Assembly (NCBI RefSeq): GCF_021533195.1
Contig: NZ_JAJNKB010000003.1
Span: 266,001 to 330,000 of the forward strand
Length of the DNA stretch: 64,000 bases
Direction of reading: 5' to 3'
DNA from: Portibacter marinus
Lineage (GTDB): Bacteria; Bacteroidota; Bacteroidia; Chitinophagales; Saprospiraceae
Below the pieces are notes generated by a model, which worked only from the letters and a program-made list of their open reading frames with translations, was not told where the DNA came from and did not search any database. A program made the translations under genes and the position numbers. Positions 47,201 to 54,132 of this stretch are shown here, in pieces (positions within the stretch are counted from its first letter, which is position 1; each line of letters opens with the position of its first letter).

Positions 47201-47370
47201 GCGAATTCTGAGCCCCCCACATCTGTATTATCGAATTCATCTACACCGGAACAATAAGAAGTAGGATCTGCTATTTCCAGTGCTGTTGCACAATTGATGT
47301 TGCTGGATTGACCCTGTAATTTCAAGATCAAAATTGTAAAAAAAAGCAAGAAGCCTAATCTCGTTTTCAT
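44281..47370 (-). CDS. Large secreted CHU_C-domain protein with SprB-like repeats
   Basis: 1029 aa from the ATG at 47370 (signal peptide ending LKLQGQ); the frame is open further upstream to 47403. The same layout as the protein at 41493: 'NCATALEIADPTSYCSGVDEF', 'NDLWYTF', a PKD region 'GNIVEYEWEFGSEAIP', three SprB-like repeats with 'DGGPFQTSP', 'DGGPFAESS', 'NGGVFSEDS', Ig-like domains between them, and the CHU_C end 'NVFSPNQDGINDVF'. A 'CPTC' insert sits just before the final 'GDVTLVR'. It is probably a type IX cargo surface protein. Confidence 0.86.
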   Translation of the reverse strand: MKTRLGFLLFFTILILKLQGQSSNINCATALEIADPTSYCSGVDEFDNTDVGGSEFAAPACWGDAQNDLWYTFVATNKSINIVVNGEMGTLDNPEIALMKGEDCTFLSEINCIVNSTSQEITTLFESNLIIGERYYIRVDGRSSGNDGTFQLCIESYNPPIVPGQDCSTASILCNKEGFVVQSIIGSGLDGNEAAGSCLDVGGSSENNSTWFKWTCFESGTFTFDLKPLVISDDYDFAVFELSGDISSCDKTLLRCGATDGGDFMPCGPNTGLDLTSTDLEEDLDCEADEDGYLRFIDMEAGKSYALLINNFSDSEAGFSLEFGGTATFLGPQADFEVTFATCGPALQIVDVVTAGTGNIVEYEWEFGSEAIPPNATGPGPHAVQYPNFGSQFVTLRVESDLGCQEFVVKEINIEPCNYLPEIDFRIDSIKGVSCGETNNCYLSLAPDFLCGPLQYNVDGGPFQTSPIFNNLSVGDHVIGVQDENMCTIDTIYTIGELADFTVDAGEDLTINDPNENIQLNATTTATGNVTISWSPGTGVMCPDGSINCLNPAINISEETLFTITVTDENGCTATDQVNVAVNLCVNSDLQIELDSARSVTCAGLNTGFVMVSGVGGVPGYQFSIDGGPFAESSNFENLGEGSYDIVIRDQNQCSANIVVAISEVPAFQLDAGPDVTISFPGDSHSQTVQTNVSGNFMVEWNPTDSLSCSDGSLTCLNPDFNPTITTTYTVTISDENGCVQSDDFTIVVPDVCANSTLQVNVDSIRGDYCDGIIGSYLAISGSDGFAGYRYNLNGGVFSEDSIFRDLPPGNYTIGIQDQFNCEETLEISIPEIPAFSVNAGADITITDSASDEQLEVTHTAGTEVTFLWSPQEGLQCPDSTTLDCNNPFVSPVFTTNYMVSVSDALGCSVNDEVLVTVEETVGIFAPNVFSPNQDGINDVFTVEIDPRKVRSFDELAIYDRWGNLVFKRSGIGIGDPSLAWDGTFSSDPALEGVYMWYAKITTGSPFDNNSNCPTCQKITVTGDVTLVR

Positions 47371-47561
47371 TGATTCATTTACCCAATCGTGATAAAGACA
47401 CAAATTATACCGAATTCGCTTGTTGACAACGGAATTTACTTTATAACGGATGGTATTATTATTTCACTACATATTATCTAAAAAAACATATAATTGCAAG
47501 GCGCAATAAAAGTTAATCCTTGTTTGGAAAGACCTATCGATTTAAAATTCTATTTTCACAT

Positions 47562-48227
47562 ATGCTTTACCTGGTACCTACACCTATTGGAAATCTAGGA
47601 GATATCTCCATCAGAAGCAAAGAGATTCTTGCCGATGCAGACCTGATTTTAGCGGAGGACACCCGCAATACCGGCAAACTATTAAAACTGCTGGAAATAG
47701 AAAATAAGATGTGGTCTTTTCATGCACATAATGAGCATCATCAGGTAGAGAAGGTCATTGAATTGCTGGAAAGTGAAAGTACGATCGCTATGGTAACAGA
47801 TGCCGGCACACCCGGAATATCTGATCCTGGTTACCTGCTGGTCAAAGCTTGTCATGAAGCTGAAATTCAGGTTTCATGTCTTCCCGGTGCTACAGCTTTT
47901 GTTCCAGCGCTGGCTTCCTCCGGCATCCCTTCAGATAAATTTTTCTTTGAAGGTTTTCTTCCTCAGAAAAAAGGCAGGCAGACCAGGTGGCAAGAGCTCT
48001 CTGAACTCACCTATACCATTGTTCTTTATGAGTCTCCTTATCGGGTGCTCAAGTGTTTGCAGGAAATTGTTCACCATTGTGGTGCTGAACGGATTGTGTG
48101 TGTGGTCCGCGAAATCTCCAAGATCCATGAAGAGGTAAAGAGAGGCTTAGCTTCAGACATATTAGAAGATTTTAAAAATCGGCCAAGCATCAAAGGCGAA
48201 TTTGTTATCATTGTGGCAGGTAAATGA
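47562..48227 (+). CDS. rsmI: 16S rRNA 2'-O-methyltransferase RsmI
   Basis: 221 aa from the ATG at 47562; 14 upstream codons back to 47520 are not family-like. Tetrapyrrole-methylase fold motifs are 'LVPTPIGNLGDISIRSKEIL', 'AEDTRNTGKLLKLL', 'VTDAGTPGISDPGYLLV', 'LPGATAFVPALASSG' and 'FEGFLP'. RsmI methylates the ribose of C1402 in 16S rRNA using SAM. It is divergent from the large CHU_C gene. Confidence 0.95.
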   Translation: MLYLVPTPIGNLGDISIRSKEILADADLILAEDTRNTGKLLKLLEIENKMWSFHAHNEHHQVEKVIELLESESTIAMVTDAGTPGISDPGYLLVKACHEAEIQVSCLPGATAFVPALASSGIPSDKFFFEGFLPQKKGRQTRWQELSELTYTIVLYESPYRVLKCLQEIVHHCGAERIVCVVREISKIHEEVKRGLASDILEDFKNRPSIKGEFVIIVAGK

Positions 48228-48324
48228 GAAGTTGATCGAAAAATTCACGCTTTACATAGAAAGCATGGAATTAATTTCCTTCAACGCATGATTATTAAGG
48301 TGTGATTCAAAAACAAAACGACCA

Positions 48325-49218
48325 ATGAGTATACTTTCTATTCAAAATGTGGTTAAAGAATACCATAACCACACTGCGGTGGATAATGTGAGTTTCGAAA
48401 TTCCGAAAGGGAAGATTTTTGGCTTACTTGGACCCAATGGGGCAGGTAAAACCTCGCTCATCAGAATAATCACCTCCATTACCAGGCCAGATTCGGGCCA
48501 GATTCTTCTTGACGGAGAGCCTATAAACAGCAGGACTCCTGAGCAGATCGGATACATGCCGGAAGAAAGAGGTCTCTATAAGAAAATGAAGGTGGGAGAT
48601 CACCTGAAATATCTCGGGAGGTTGAAAGGCTTGACCGAAAAAGAGGTGAAGGCTAAGCTGGAATATTGGATGGAAAAATTCGAAATCCAGGATTGGTACA
48701 AGAAAAAAATCGAAGAATTATCTAAGGGAATGCAGCAAAAGATTCAATTTATTGCTACGGTTCTTCACGAGCCCAAACTGCTCATTTTAGATGAGCCCTT
48801 CTCTGGACTTGATCCTGTCAATTCTAATCTTATTAAAGACGAGATTTACAGACTAAATCAGGAAGGCACCAGTGTCATATTTTCCACGCACAGAATGGAG
48901 CAGGTGGAAGAAATTTGTGAAAGAATTGTTTTGATCCACAAAGGGAAAAAAATATTGGAGGGCCAGGTAGCAGATGTGAAGCATGAGCATAAGGAGAATA
49001 TATTCACACTGCAGCTCAATGGTGATATTCCGGATCAACTGCAAGCGAGGTATGACTTCACTTCTAAGTCAAACGAAACTTACGAGTGCAGCCTGGAAGA
49101 TCAGCAATCCAGTGATGTCATGCTTACAGAATTGATCGGTAGTGGTGTTAGCATTAGATCCTTTGAAGAAAAAATGCCTTCATTAAATGAAATATTCATC
49201 AAATTAGTTAAAGGGTAA
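48325..49218 (+). CDS. ABC-2 type exporter ATPase (NatA-like)
   Basis: 297 aa. Walker A 'GPNGAGKTSL' (residues 36-45), Q-loop 'IGYMPEERGLY', signature 'LSKGMQQKIQ', Walker B 'LLILDEPFSGLD', and the H-loop 'IFSTHRMEQVEEI'. The pattern 'YMPEERGLYKKMKVGDHLKYL' is typical of NatA/YhaQ-type ATPases. It powers the permease 11 bp downstream; the cargo is unknown (Na+, lipid or drug in relatives). Confidence 0.9.
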   Translation: MSILSIQNVVKEYHNHTAVDNVSFEIPKGKIFGLLGPNGAGKTSLIRIITSITRPDSGQILLDGEPINSRTPEQIGYMPEERGLYKKMKVGDHLKYLGRLKGLTEKEVKAKLEYWMEKFEIQDWYKKKIEELSKGMQQKIQFIATVLHEPKLLILDEPFSGLDPVNSNLIKDEIYRLNQEGTSVIFSTHRMEQVEEICERIVLIHKGKKILEGQVADVKHEHKENIFTLQLNGDIPDQLQARYDFTSKSNETYECSLEDQQSSDVMLTELIGSGVSIRSFEEKMPSLNEIFIKLVKG

Positions 49219-49229
49219 AAGAAGAAATT

Positions 49230-50552
49230 ATGGACAAAGTTTTACTGGTACTTAAAAGAGAATATTTATCCAGGGTATTTAAAAGGTCTTTTTTACTAAC
49301 CACATTATTAACACCCTTTGCCATCTTACTATTTATAGTAGTTGTGGGGCTTATTTTTTCTTATGATTCAGATGAAAAGAAAAAGGTTTTAGTCCTTGAT
49401 CCGGGCAAAATGTTGATCGATGATTTCATCTCTTCCGGTGGAATAGACTATGAATTCACTGATAAAGATCTGGCGAGCTTGAAAGCTGAATTTACCGAAA
49501 GTGATTTTAATGGCATTCTTTACATACCTGAACTTGAAGAAATCGGTGTGAACAATCATAAAATCTTCTATTATTCAGATGAGCAGTTGAGCTTGGATGC
49601 AACCAATTCTATTTCACGTAAAGTACAAGGCAAAATCAAGGATTACAAAATCGTGCAGATGGGGATCGATCCAAATCAATTGCAAATGCTGGATACAAAG
49701 GTGACTTTGGATCCAGAACCGATTTCAGATGATCAGGAAGATACAAGCTCCATGGCGACACTTGTAGGGTCCGGTCTGGGTGGAGTAATGGGATATGTCA
49801 TGTTTTTTTTCATTTTGATTTATGGAATGATGGTTATGCGAAGTGTCATGGAAGAAAAAATCAACCGTATAGTAGAAATCATCATTTCATCGGTTAAGCC
49901 GTTCCAGTTGATGCTGGGAAAAATTCTGGGAGTCGGCGCTGTGGGCCTGACACAGATTGTCATTTGGCTAATCTTGATTCCCACTTTCTCTTATGTTGCC
50001 TATGCGTTTTTGGGAATGAGCGCACAAGATATAGCAGCTTCTTCGGGGGCTGATATGAACCTGCCCGAGGGCATGGAAGACAGTTTTGCCGCTGATATAT
50101 ATGGGGTGATGGGAGAGCTAAGCCGACTCAACTGGTGGCTGATCATCCCGTTATTCATTATCTACTTTATTGGCGGATATATTATTTATACCTCCCTATT
50201 TGCTGCAGTGGGGTCTGCCATTGGGGATGACTTGAATGAAGGTAACTCATTGACCTTTCCATTAATGATTCCCATCATTTTAGCGGTGTACATGATGTTT
50301 CGAGTAGTGGCAGTACCCAATAGTAATCTGGCAGTTTGGTCTTCTATGATTCCTTTCCTATCCCCTATCATCATGCCTGCGAGACTGGGCGCTGAAATTC
50401 CTTCCTGGCAGATTGCTTTGTCCGTTGCACTGCTTGTCCTGTTCTGTATATTTTCAGTATGGATCGCCGGACGTATTTACAGAGTTGGCATTTTATTATA
50501 TGGAAAGAAAGCCAGCCTGAAGGAATTGGGTAAGTGGATTTTTACCAATTAA
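49230..50552 (+). CDS. ABC-2 type permease (NatB-like)
   Basis: 440 aa. One N-terminal helix (residues 20-43), a periplasmic domain of about 130 residues, then five to six helices after residue 180 ('GVMGYVMFFFILIYGMMVMRSVMEEK', 'LGKILGVGAVGLTQIVIWLILIPTFSYVAYAFL', and so on). The 'SVMEEKINRIVEIIISSVKPFQLMLGKILG' stretch is the conserved ABC-2/YhaP cytoplasmic motif. It forms an exporter with the ATPase upstream. Confidence 0.87.
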   Translation: MDKVLLVLKREYLSRVFKRSFLLTTLLTPFAILLFIVVVGLIFSYDSDEKKKVLVLDPGKMLIDDFISSGGIDYEFTDKDLASLKAEFTESDFNGILYIPELEEIGVNNHKIFYYSDEQLSLDATNSISRKVQGKIKDYKIVQMGIDPNQLQMLDTKVTLDPEPISDDQEDTSSMATLVGSGLGGVMGYVMFFFILIYGMMVMRSVMEEKINRIVEIIISSVKPFQLMLGKILGVGAVGLTQIVIWLILIPTFSYVAYAFLGMSAQDIAASSGADMNLPEGMEDSFAADIYGVMGELSRLNWWLIIPLFIIYFIGGYIIYTSLFAAVGSAIGDDLNEGNSLTFPLMIPIILAVYMMFRVVAVPNSNLAVWSSMIPFLSPIIMPARLGAEIPSWQIALSVALLVLFCIFSVWIAGRIYRVGILLYGKKASLKELGKWIFTN

Positions 50553-50616
50553 GAACTGTTTCCTTTTCGAGTAACTGGCGCCGCGATAGCGATAGTGACC
50601 AATTACGTAAAGTTCT
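50552..50616. repeat. Structured intergenic sequence (nested inverted repeats)
   Basis: Outer arms AGAACT/AGTTCT enclose inner arms GTAACTGG/CCAATTAC (7 of 8 match) with a GCGATAGCGATAG loop. The whole is GC-richer than neighbours. It could be an attenuator, the terminator region of the permease gene, or a REP-like repeat; only one copy is in the window. Confidence 0.35.
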
Positions 50617-50689
50617 GCGGCAATATGCTTCGCTGATACCTTAAGGTAGTACAATACCAATGGCCAGCATGGCACCTGCTGTCTATCAT

Positions 50690-51151
50690 CTAAAGAGGTG
50701 GAATCCTCAAAACCTGTCCAGGATAAATCTCATCGGGATGTTGCAACATCGGTTTATTCGCTTCAAAAATGGTATTGTATTTCATGGGATCACCATACTG
50801 CTTTTTGGAAATCTTGGACAAGGTATCTCCAGACTGTACCGTATAGAACCTGGCTTCCGGCTCAGGATTAGCAACAGTAATCCGATCTTCTACGCAAGCG
50901 ATGCCTTCGACATTTCCCAATGCCAAAATGACTTTTTCTCTATCAGCGTTTGTAGAGGTTTCACCTGAAATGATCACTTGTTCAGCTAACTCTAAATGGA
51001 GTCCGCTTACAGGAATTCCCAGTCTGTTAATTTCACTTCTCATAGCATCTATCTTCTGCTCTTCTGCAGATTTTACTGCTTGATCTACTTCCGGTGCTTT
51101 TTTGCCTGTCAATTTTTTTCCGGCTTTCTTTAAAAATGAAAACAATCCCAT
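50690..51151 (-). CDS. BON/LysM protein, Kbp (YgaU)-like
   Basis: 153 aa from the ATG at 51151 (MGLFSFLKKAGKK), a more family-like start than the open frame to 51217. A short BON domain (about residues 40-95, with 'MRSEINRLGIPVSGLHLELAEQVIISGETSTNADREKVILALGNVEGI') is followed by a C-terminal LysM ('FYTVQSGDTLSKISKKQYGD', 'MLQHPDEIYPGQVLRIPPL'). This is the architecture and length of E. coli Kbp/YgaU (149 aa), a potassium-binding cytoplasmic protein; peptidoglycan binding is not implied without a signal. Confidence 0.85.
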   Translation of the reverse strand: MGLFSFLKKAGKKLTGKKAPEVDQAVKSAEEQKIDAMRSEINRLGIPVSGLHLELAEQVIISGETSTNADREKVILALGNVEGIACVEDRITVANPEPEARFYTVQSGDTLSKISKKQYGDPMKYNTIFEANKPMLQHPDEIYPGQVLRIPPL

Positions 51152-51235
51152 AGTCAGATATTTTTTATGATGTTTCAAATATATGTAGATGCTCATAAGA
51201 CCACATCCAAAGGACAATATAAGTAAAATTGAAAA

Positions 51236-52738
51236 TTAGTACCATTTAATTTGACTGCTTTCAACTTCATATAAGATGAGATCTTTCAGTTTCTTAGCCT
51301 CCTCTAATTGGAGATATGGAATATGAATCGAACCTGCTGCTGTAAACATTCTGATGGTCGCCAATCCTCTACGCCACTGGAATGGAGATTGGTGAATTTG
51401 GACATTTTGTACTTTATACAATTGAAGAATGTTGTTTTTATTTTCATACACACCATGATGAGCGTAAATTAAATACTCATTCACTCTGTATCTCCATTTG
51501 CGATACTGTACATATGTTGTGATGCAAAAATAAGGAATGGCTAAGAGTACCAAAAGATACCTAGTATCTAAGAATATGTAATATCCAATGCCCGCTATCA
51601 GAAGCCATGGCAAGATGCCCACATAAATCATATTTCGAACCAGATACCAATGACTGATATTTCGATCATCCAAGGCTAAGTATTCGTTGCCATTGCTCAA
51701 AAGGTAATTGAGAATGTTCTGAATGCCTTCCAACTTTATCCCCGGAATCTTGATGGACTTCTTATTGCTGATCTCAACCGAAGAAGCTTGTCTCAATTGC
51801 AGGCGATGAATGCCGAAAATTCTTTTTAAGGGATTGTTAGACCATCTGATTTGCTGAATTTTGTGGTCTAATGCTGCATTTTCTTTTCGATTAAACAGTC
51901 CAGCTTGAATCTTAAAGCCTTTTTCCGAACGGAACATTTTAAAATCATAGTATTTTAAAATTGTTCTAATACCTGTACCAATGACAATGATGACCAGGAG
52001 AATAAATGCCAAACTAGAAATAATCAGGATACCACTCTTCAGAAAAGATTGCAAAGATTCTTCATTTAACCAATCCATATCCAAGCCTGCATCTGATAAC
52101 TCTCCAGCGCCCCAAAGGGTGAAAAAAAACAGCAAAACCAATGTCCTCAGGTGGTTCTGAGTCAGGCCCACGATGAATAGATCTTTTAGGGAAAGTGAAA
52201 AAATAACATCATCTTCTTTTTGTGATATGGTGTCAATGGCAGTTTGCTCTATAGGTTCTTCTTTAATTTCTATTTCAGATTTTCTTTCCAGAATTAATTT
52301 TCGGAGCTCAATGGCCAGATCCTTGTCAATGGCATTAAATGAGAATTCATTTTTAGAAGATCCTGCCGTATCCACTTCGATTTTTACTACATTAAAAATC
52401 TGATGTATGATGCCTTGCTCAAAATTAAGCGTCTGGATTCTTTCGAATGGTATATTTAGTTTGGATTTCTTAAACACCCCTTTTTCAATGAAAAGCTCAT
52501 TGCCCTGGACTCTGAATGAAAATCTAAGGTAGGATGCAATCGCAAAAAACAAGGCCAAAATTGCTACTAAAATCGTAGAAATCAATAAAATATTAGAGAC
52601 ATTTCCTGCCCTTTGACCTATGAATACGGCAATAATCGCCGGCCAAAATTGTCTAATGATGTTGAAAAAGTACTTGTAGATCAATAAGAGGATAGCAATG
52701 GGGGATTGCCTCATCGGATCAGCAAAGGTATTACTCAT
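51236..52738 (-). CDS. Membrane protein with bacterial PH (bPH2) domains, YdbT-like
   Basis: 500 aa. Several pairs of membrane helices (about residues 30-75, 190-260, 370-410) alternate with soluble bPH2 domains recognised by 'FIEKGVFKKSKLNIPFERIQTLNFEQGIIHQIFNVVKIEVDTAGSS', 'IQAGLFNRKENAALDHKIQQIRWSNNPLKRIFGIHRLQLRQASS' and 'VYENKNNILQLYKVQNVQIHQSPFQWRRGLATIRMFTAAGS'. This is the YdbT partner of YdbS; both are thought to act in the membrane, function unknown. Its start overlaps the YdbS-like stop by 8 bp. Confidence 0.87.
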   Translation of the reverse strand: MSNTFADPMRQSPIAILLLIYKYFFNIIRQFWPAIIAVFIGQRAGNVSNILLISTILVAILALFFAIASYLRFSFRVQGNELFIEKGVFKKSKLNIPFERIQTLNFEQGIIHQIFNVVKIEVDTAGSSKNEFSFNAIDKDLAIELRKLILERKSEIEIKEEPIEQTAIDTISQKEDDVIFSLSLKDLFIVGLTQNHLRTLVLLFFFTLWGAGELSDAGLDMDWLNEESLQSFLKSGILIISSLAFILLVIIVIGTGIRTILKYYDFKMFRSEKGFKIQAGLFNRKENAALDHKIQQIRWSNNPLKRIFGIHRLQLRQASSVEISNKKSIKIPGIKLEGIQNILNYLLSNGNEYLALDDRNISHWYLVRNMIYVGILPWLLIAGIGYYIFLDTRYLLVLLAIPYFCITTYVQYRKWRYRVNEYLIYAHHGVYENKNNILQLYKVQNVQIHQSPFQWRRGLATIRMFTAAGSIHIPYLQLEEAKKLKDLILYEVESSQIKWY

Positions 52739-53252
52739 CCTCTTTAATTTTCTCCAAAATGAAATCTTTCAATTCAGTCGCCTGATCTAATTCCAGGCCA
52801 GGGACGACGACATCACTTGAGCTCCCACCAGCGGTGTAAATCTTCAGCTTTGCCAATTTGAAATATCGATCAAATATTCCCTGACTCACTTCACAGTGCT
52901 GTACCCTGTTAAATGGAACGGTTGTAACGCTTCTCCAAAGCCAACCCGTCTTATATGAAATATCTCTTTGTCGAAAAGCATAACCTTTATATCCGAAGGC
53001 TTTAAATAAATACGCAAAATTGATCACAAAAATCAACAGAACACCGAGTAAAAACCATTGGAAGTTATTGGTAAACCAGGATTTGTCGATAATGGTCCAT
53101 AAGTACACAAGAATCGCAACAATGACTATAAAAAAGATAAAAACATTGGTCAATAAAACATACAGATACTTATTGTCCAGAGGCAAATAATTAATCTTTT
53201 CTGCTCTTGGAATTTCTTCAAAACTCAATTGTATATTTGAAAAATCGGTCAT
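52731..53252 (-). CDS. Membrane protein with bPH2 domain, YdbS-like
   Basis: 173 aa. Two membrane helices (about residues 30-51 and 66-82) are followed by a bPH2 domain ('FRQRDISYKTGWLWRSVTTVPFNRVQHCEVSQGIFDRYFKLAKLKIYTAGGSSSDVVVPGL'). It is paired with the YdbT-like gene downstream; translation is coupled by overlap. Confidence 0.86.
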   Translation of the reverse strand: MTDFSNIQLSFEEIPRAEKINYLPLDNKYLYVLLTNVFIFFIVIVAILVYLWTIIDKSWFTNNFQWFLLGVLLIFVINFAYLFKAFGYKGYAFRQRDISYKTGWLWRSVTTVPFNRVQHCEVSQGIFDRYFKLAKLKIYTAGGSSSDVVVPGLELDQATELKDFILEKIKEDE

Positions 53253-53597
53253 TTAGTTTTCGGACTGCAATTCCTCCCAATACTCTGCTGCTCTTCTGGT
53301 ATGGGGGATACAAATGCTTCCACCCACAAGATTGGCAATCATGAACACTTCGTATAACTCTTCAGTACTCACTTTCAGATCATGGCAAGTACCCAAATGA
53401 TATTTAATGCAATCATCACATCTAAGCACCATGGAGGCCACCAGCCCAAGAAGCTCCTTAGTCTTCACGTCGAGTGCACCATCAGCATAAGTCTGATGAT
53501 CCAGCGAAAAGAACCTCTTCAGCATTTTATTTTCTTTCGAAAGAATGACGTCATTCATCTTCTCTCTGTAATCGTTAAACTCTTTAACTAGCGACAT
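53253..53597 (-). CDS. AhpD-like carboxymuconolactone-decarboxylase-family protein
   Basis: 114 aa. The redox motif is in 'MVLRCDDCIKYHLGTCHDL' (C-x-x-C followed by His two residues on), the signature of AhpD-type alkylhydroperoxidases, with 'VGGSICIPHTRRAAEYW' at the end. It reduces a thiol-linked peroxide partner in the AhpD group; the partner is unknown. It is directly upstream of the YdbS-like gene, separated by no bases. Confidence 0.83.
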   Translation of the reverse strand: MSLVKEFNDYREKMNDVILSKENKMLKRFFSLDHQTYADGALDVKTKELLGLVASMVLRCDDCIKYHLGTCHDLKVSTEELYEVFMIANLVGGSICIPHTRRAAEYWEELQSEN

Positions 53598-53607
53598 ATA
53601 TCAAATT

Positions 53608-54075
53608 TTAAACAGTATTTCGGTTTCGTACTCTCCATATGGAAATGATCATTCTGAAAGGCAAGCAAAATGTAGCAATTAACGCACCTGTTCCAAAGAA
53701 TATCATTTCAGTCCTGATATATTTAGACAAAGGAATCTGTTTATCAATCTCTAAATGGGAGACCATGCTGTATGTACCTTGTTCATCCAACATATTCTGA
53801 AATGAAGATAAGCCATCCATGAGATACACAAAAATACCGATAGATAAAAATGTCAGGATCAACTTCACGGGAGTATATCTTGCAAAGGGTGTGAATCTGA
53901 GCAAAAATAAGTATCGCACGAATGTAAAGAATAAAAAGATTGCCGTGAGATTATAAACTAAAAATGGGAAGTCGGGAACATTTTTGAATATGGGCAATAG
54001 AATTACGGTCAATAAAACACCTGTAATAAATATTGAAATCATCTCGAATTGCCAGGAGGCCTTATTTTGCTTCAT
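53608..54075 (-). CDS. Membrane protein, function unknown
   Basis: 155 aa from the ATG at 54075; a start at 54102 adds nine residues. Four hydrophobic segments (about residues 10-30, 35-55, 62-82 and 122-142, for example 'MISIFITGVLLTVILLPIF', 'KLILTFLSIGIFVYLMDGL') indicate a polytopic inner-membrane protein. No family was recognised. It lies just upstream of the AhpD-like gene on the same strand. Confidence 0.68.
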   Translation of the reverse strand: MKQNKASWQFEMISIFITGVLLTVILLPIFKNVPDFPFLVYNLTAIFLFFTFVRYLFLLRFTPFARYTPVKLILTFLSIGIFVYLMDGLSSFQNMLDEQGTYSMVSHLEIDKQIPLSKYIRTEMIFFGTGALIATFCLPFRMIISIWRVRNRNTV

Positions 54076-54132
54076 TGGCGCAAAATTAGCAGAAATTCGC
54101 ACCTTTGTCCAACATATCTTAATAAATGCCCT

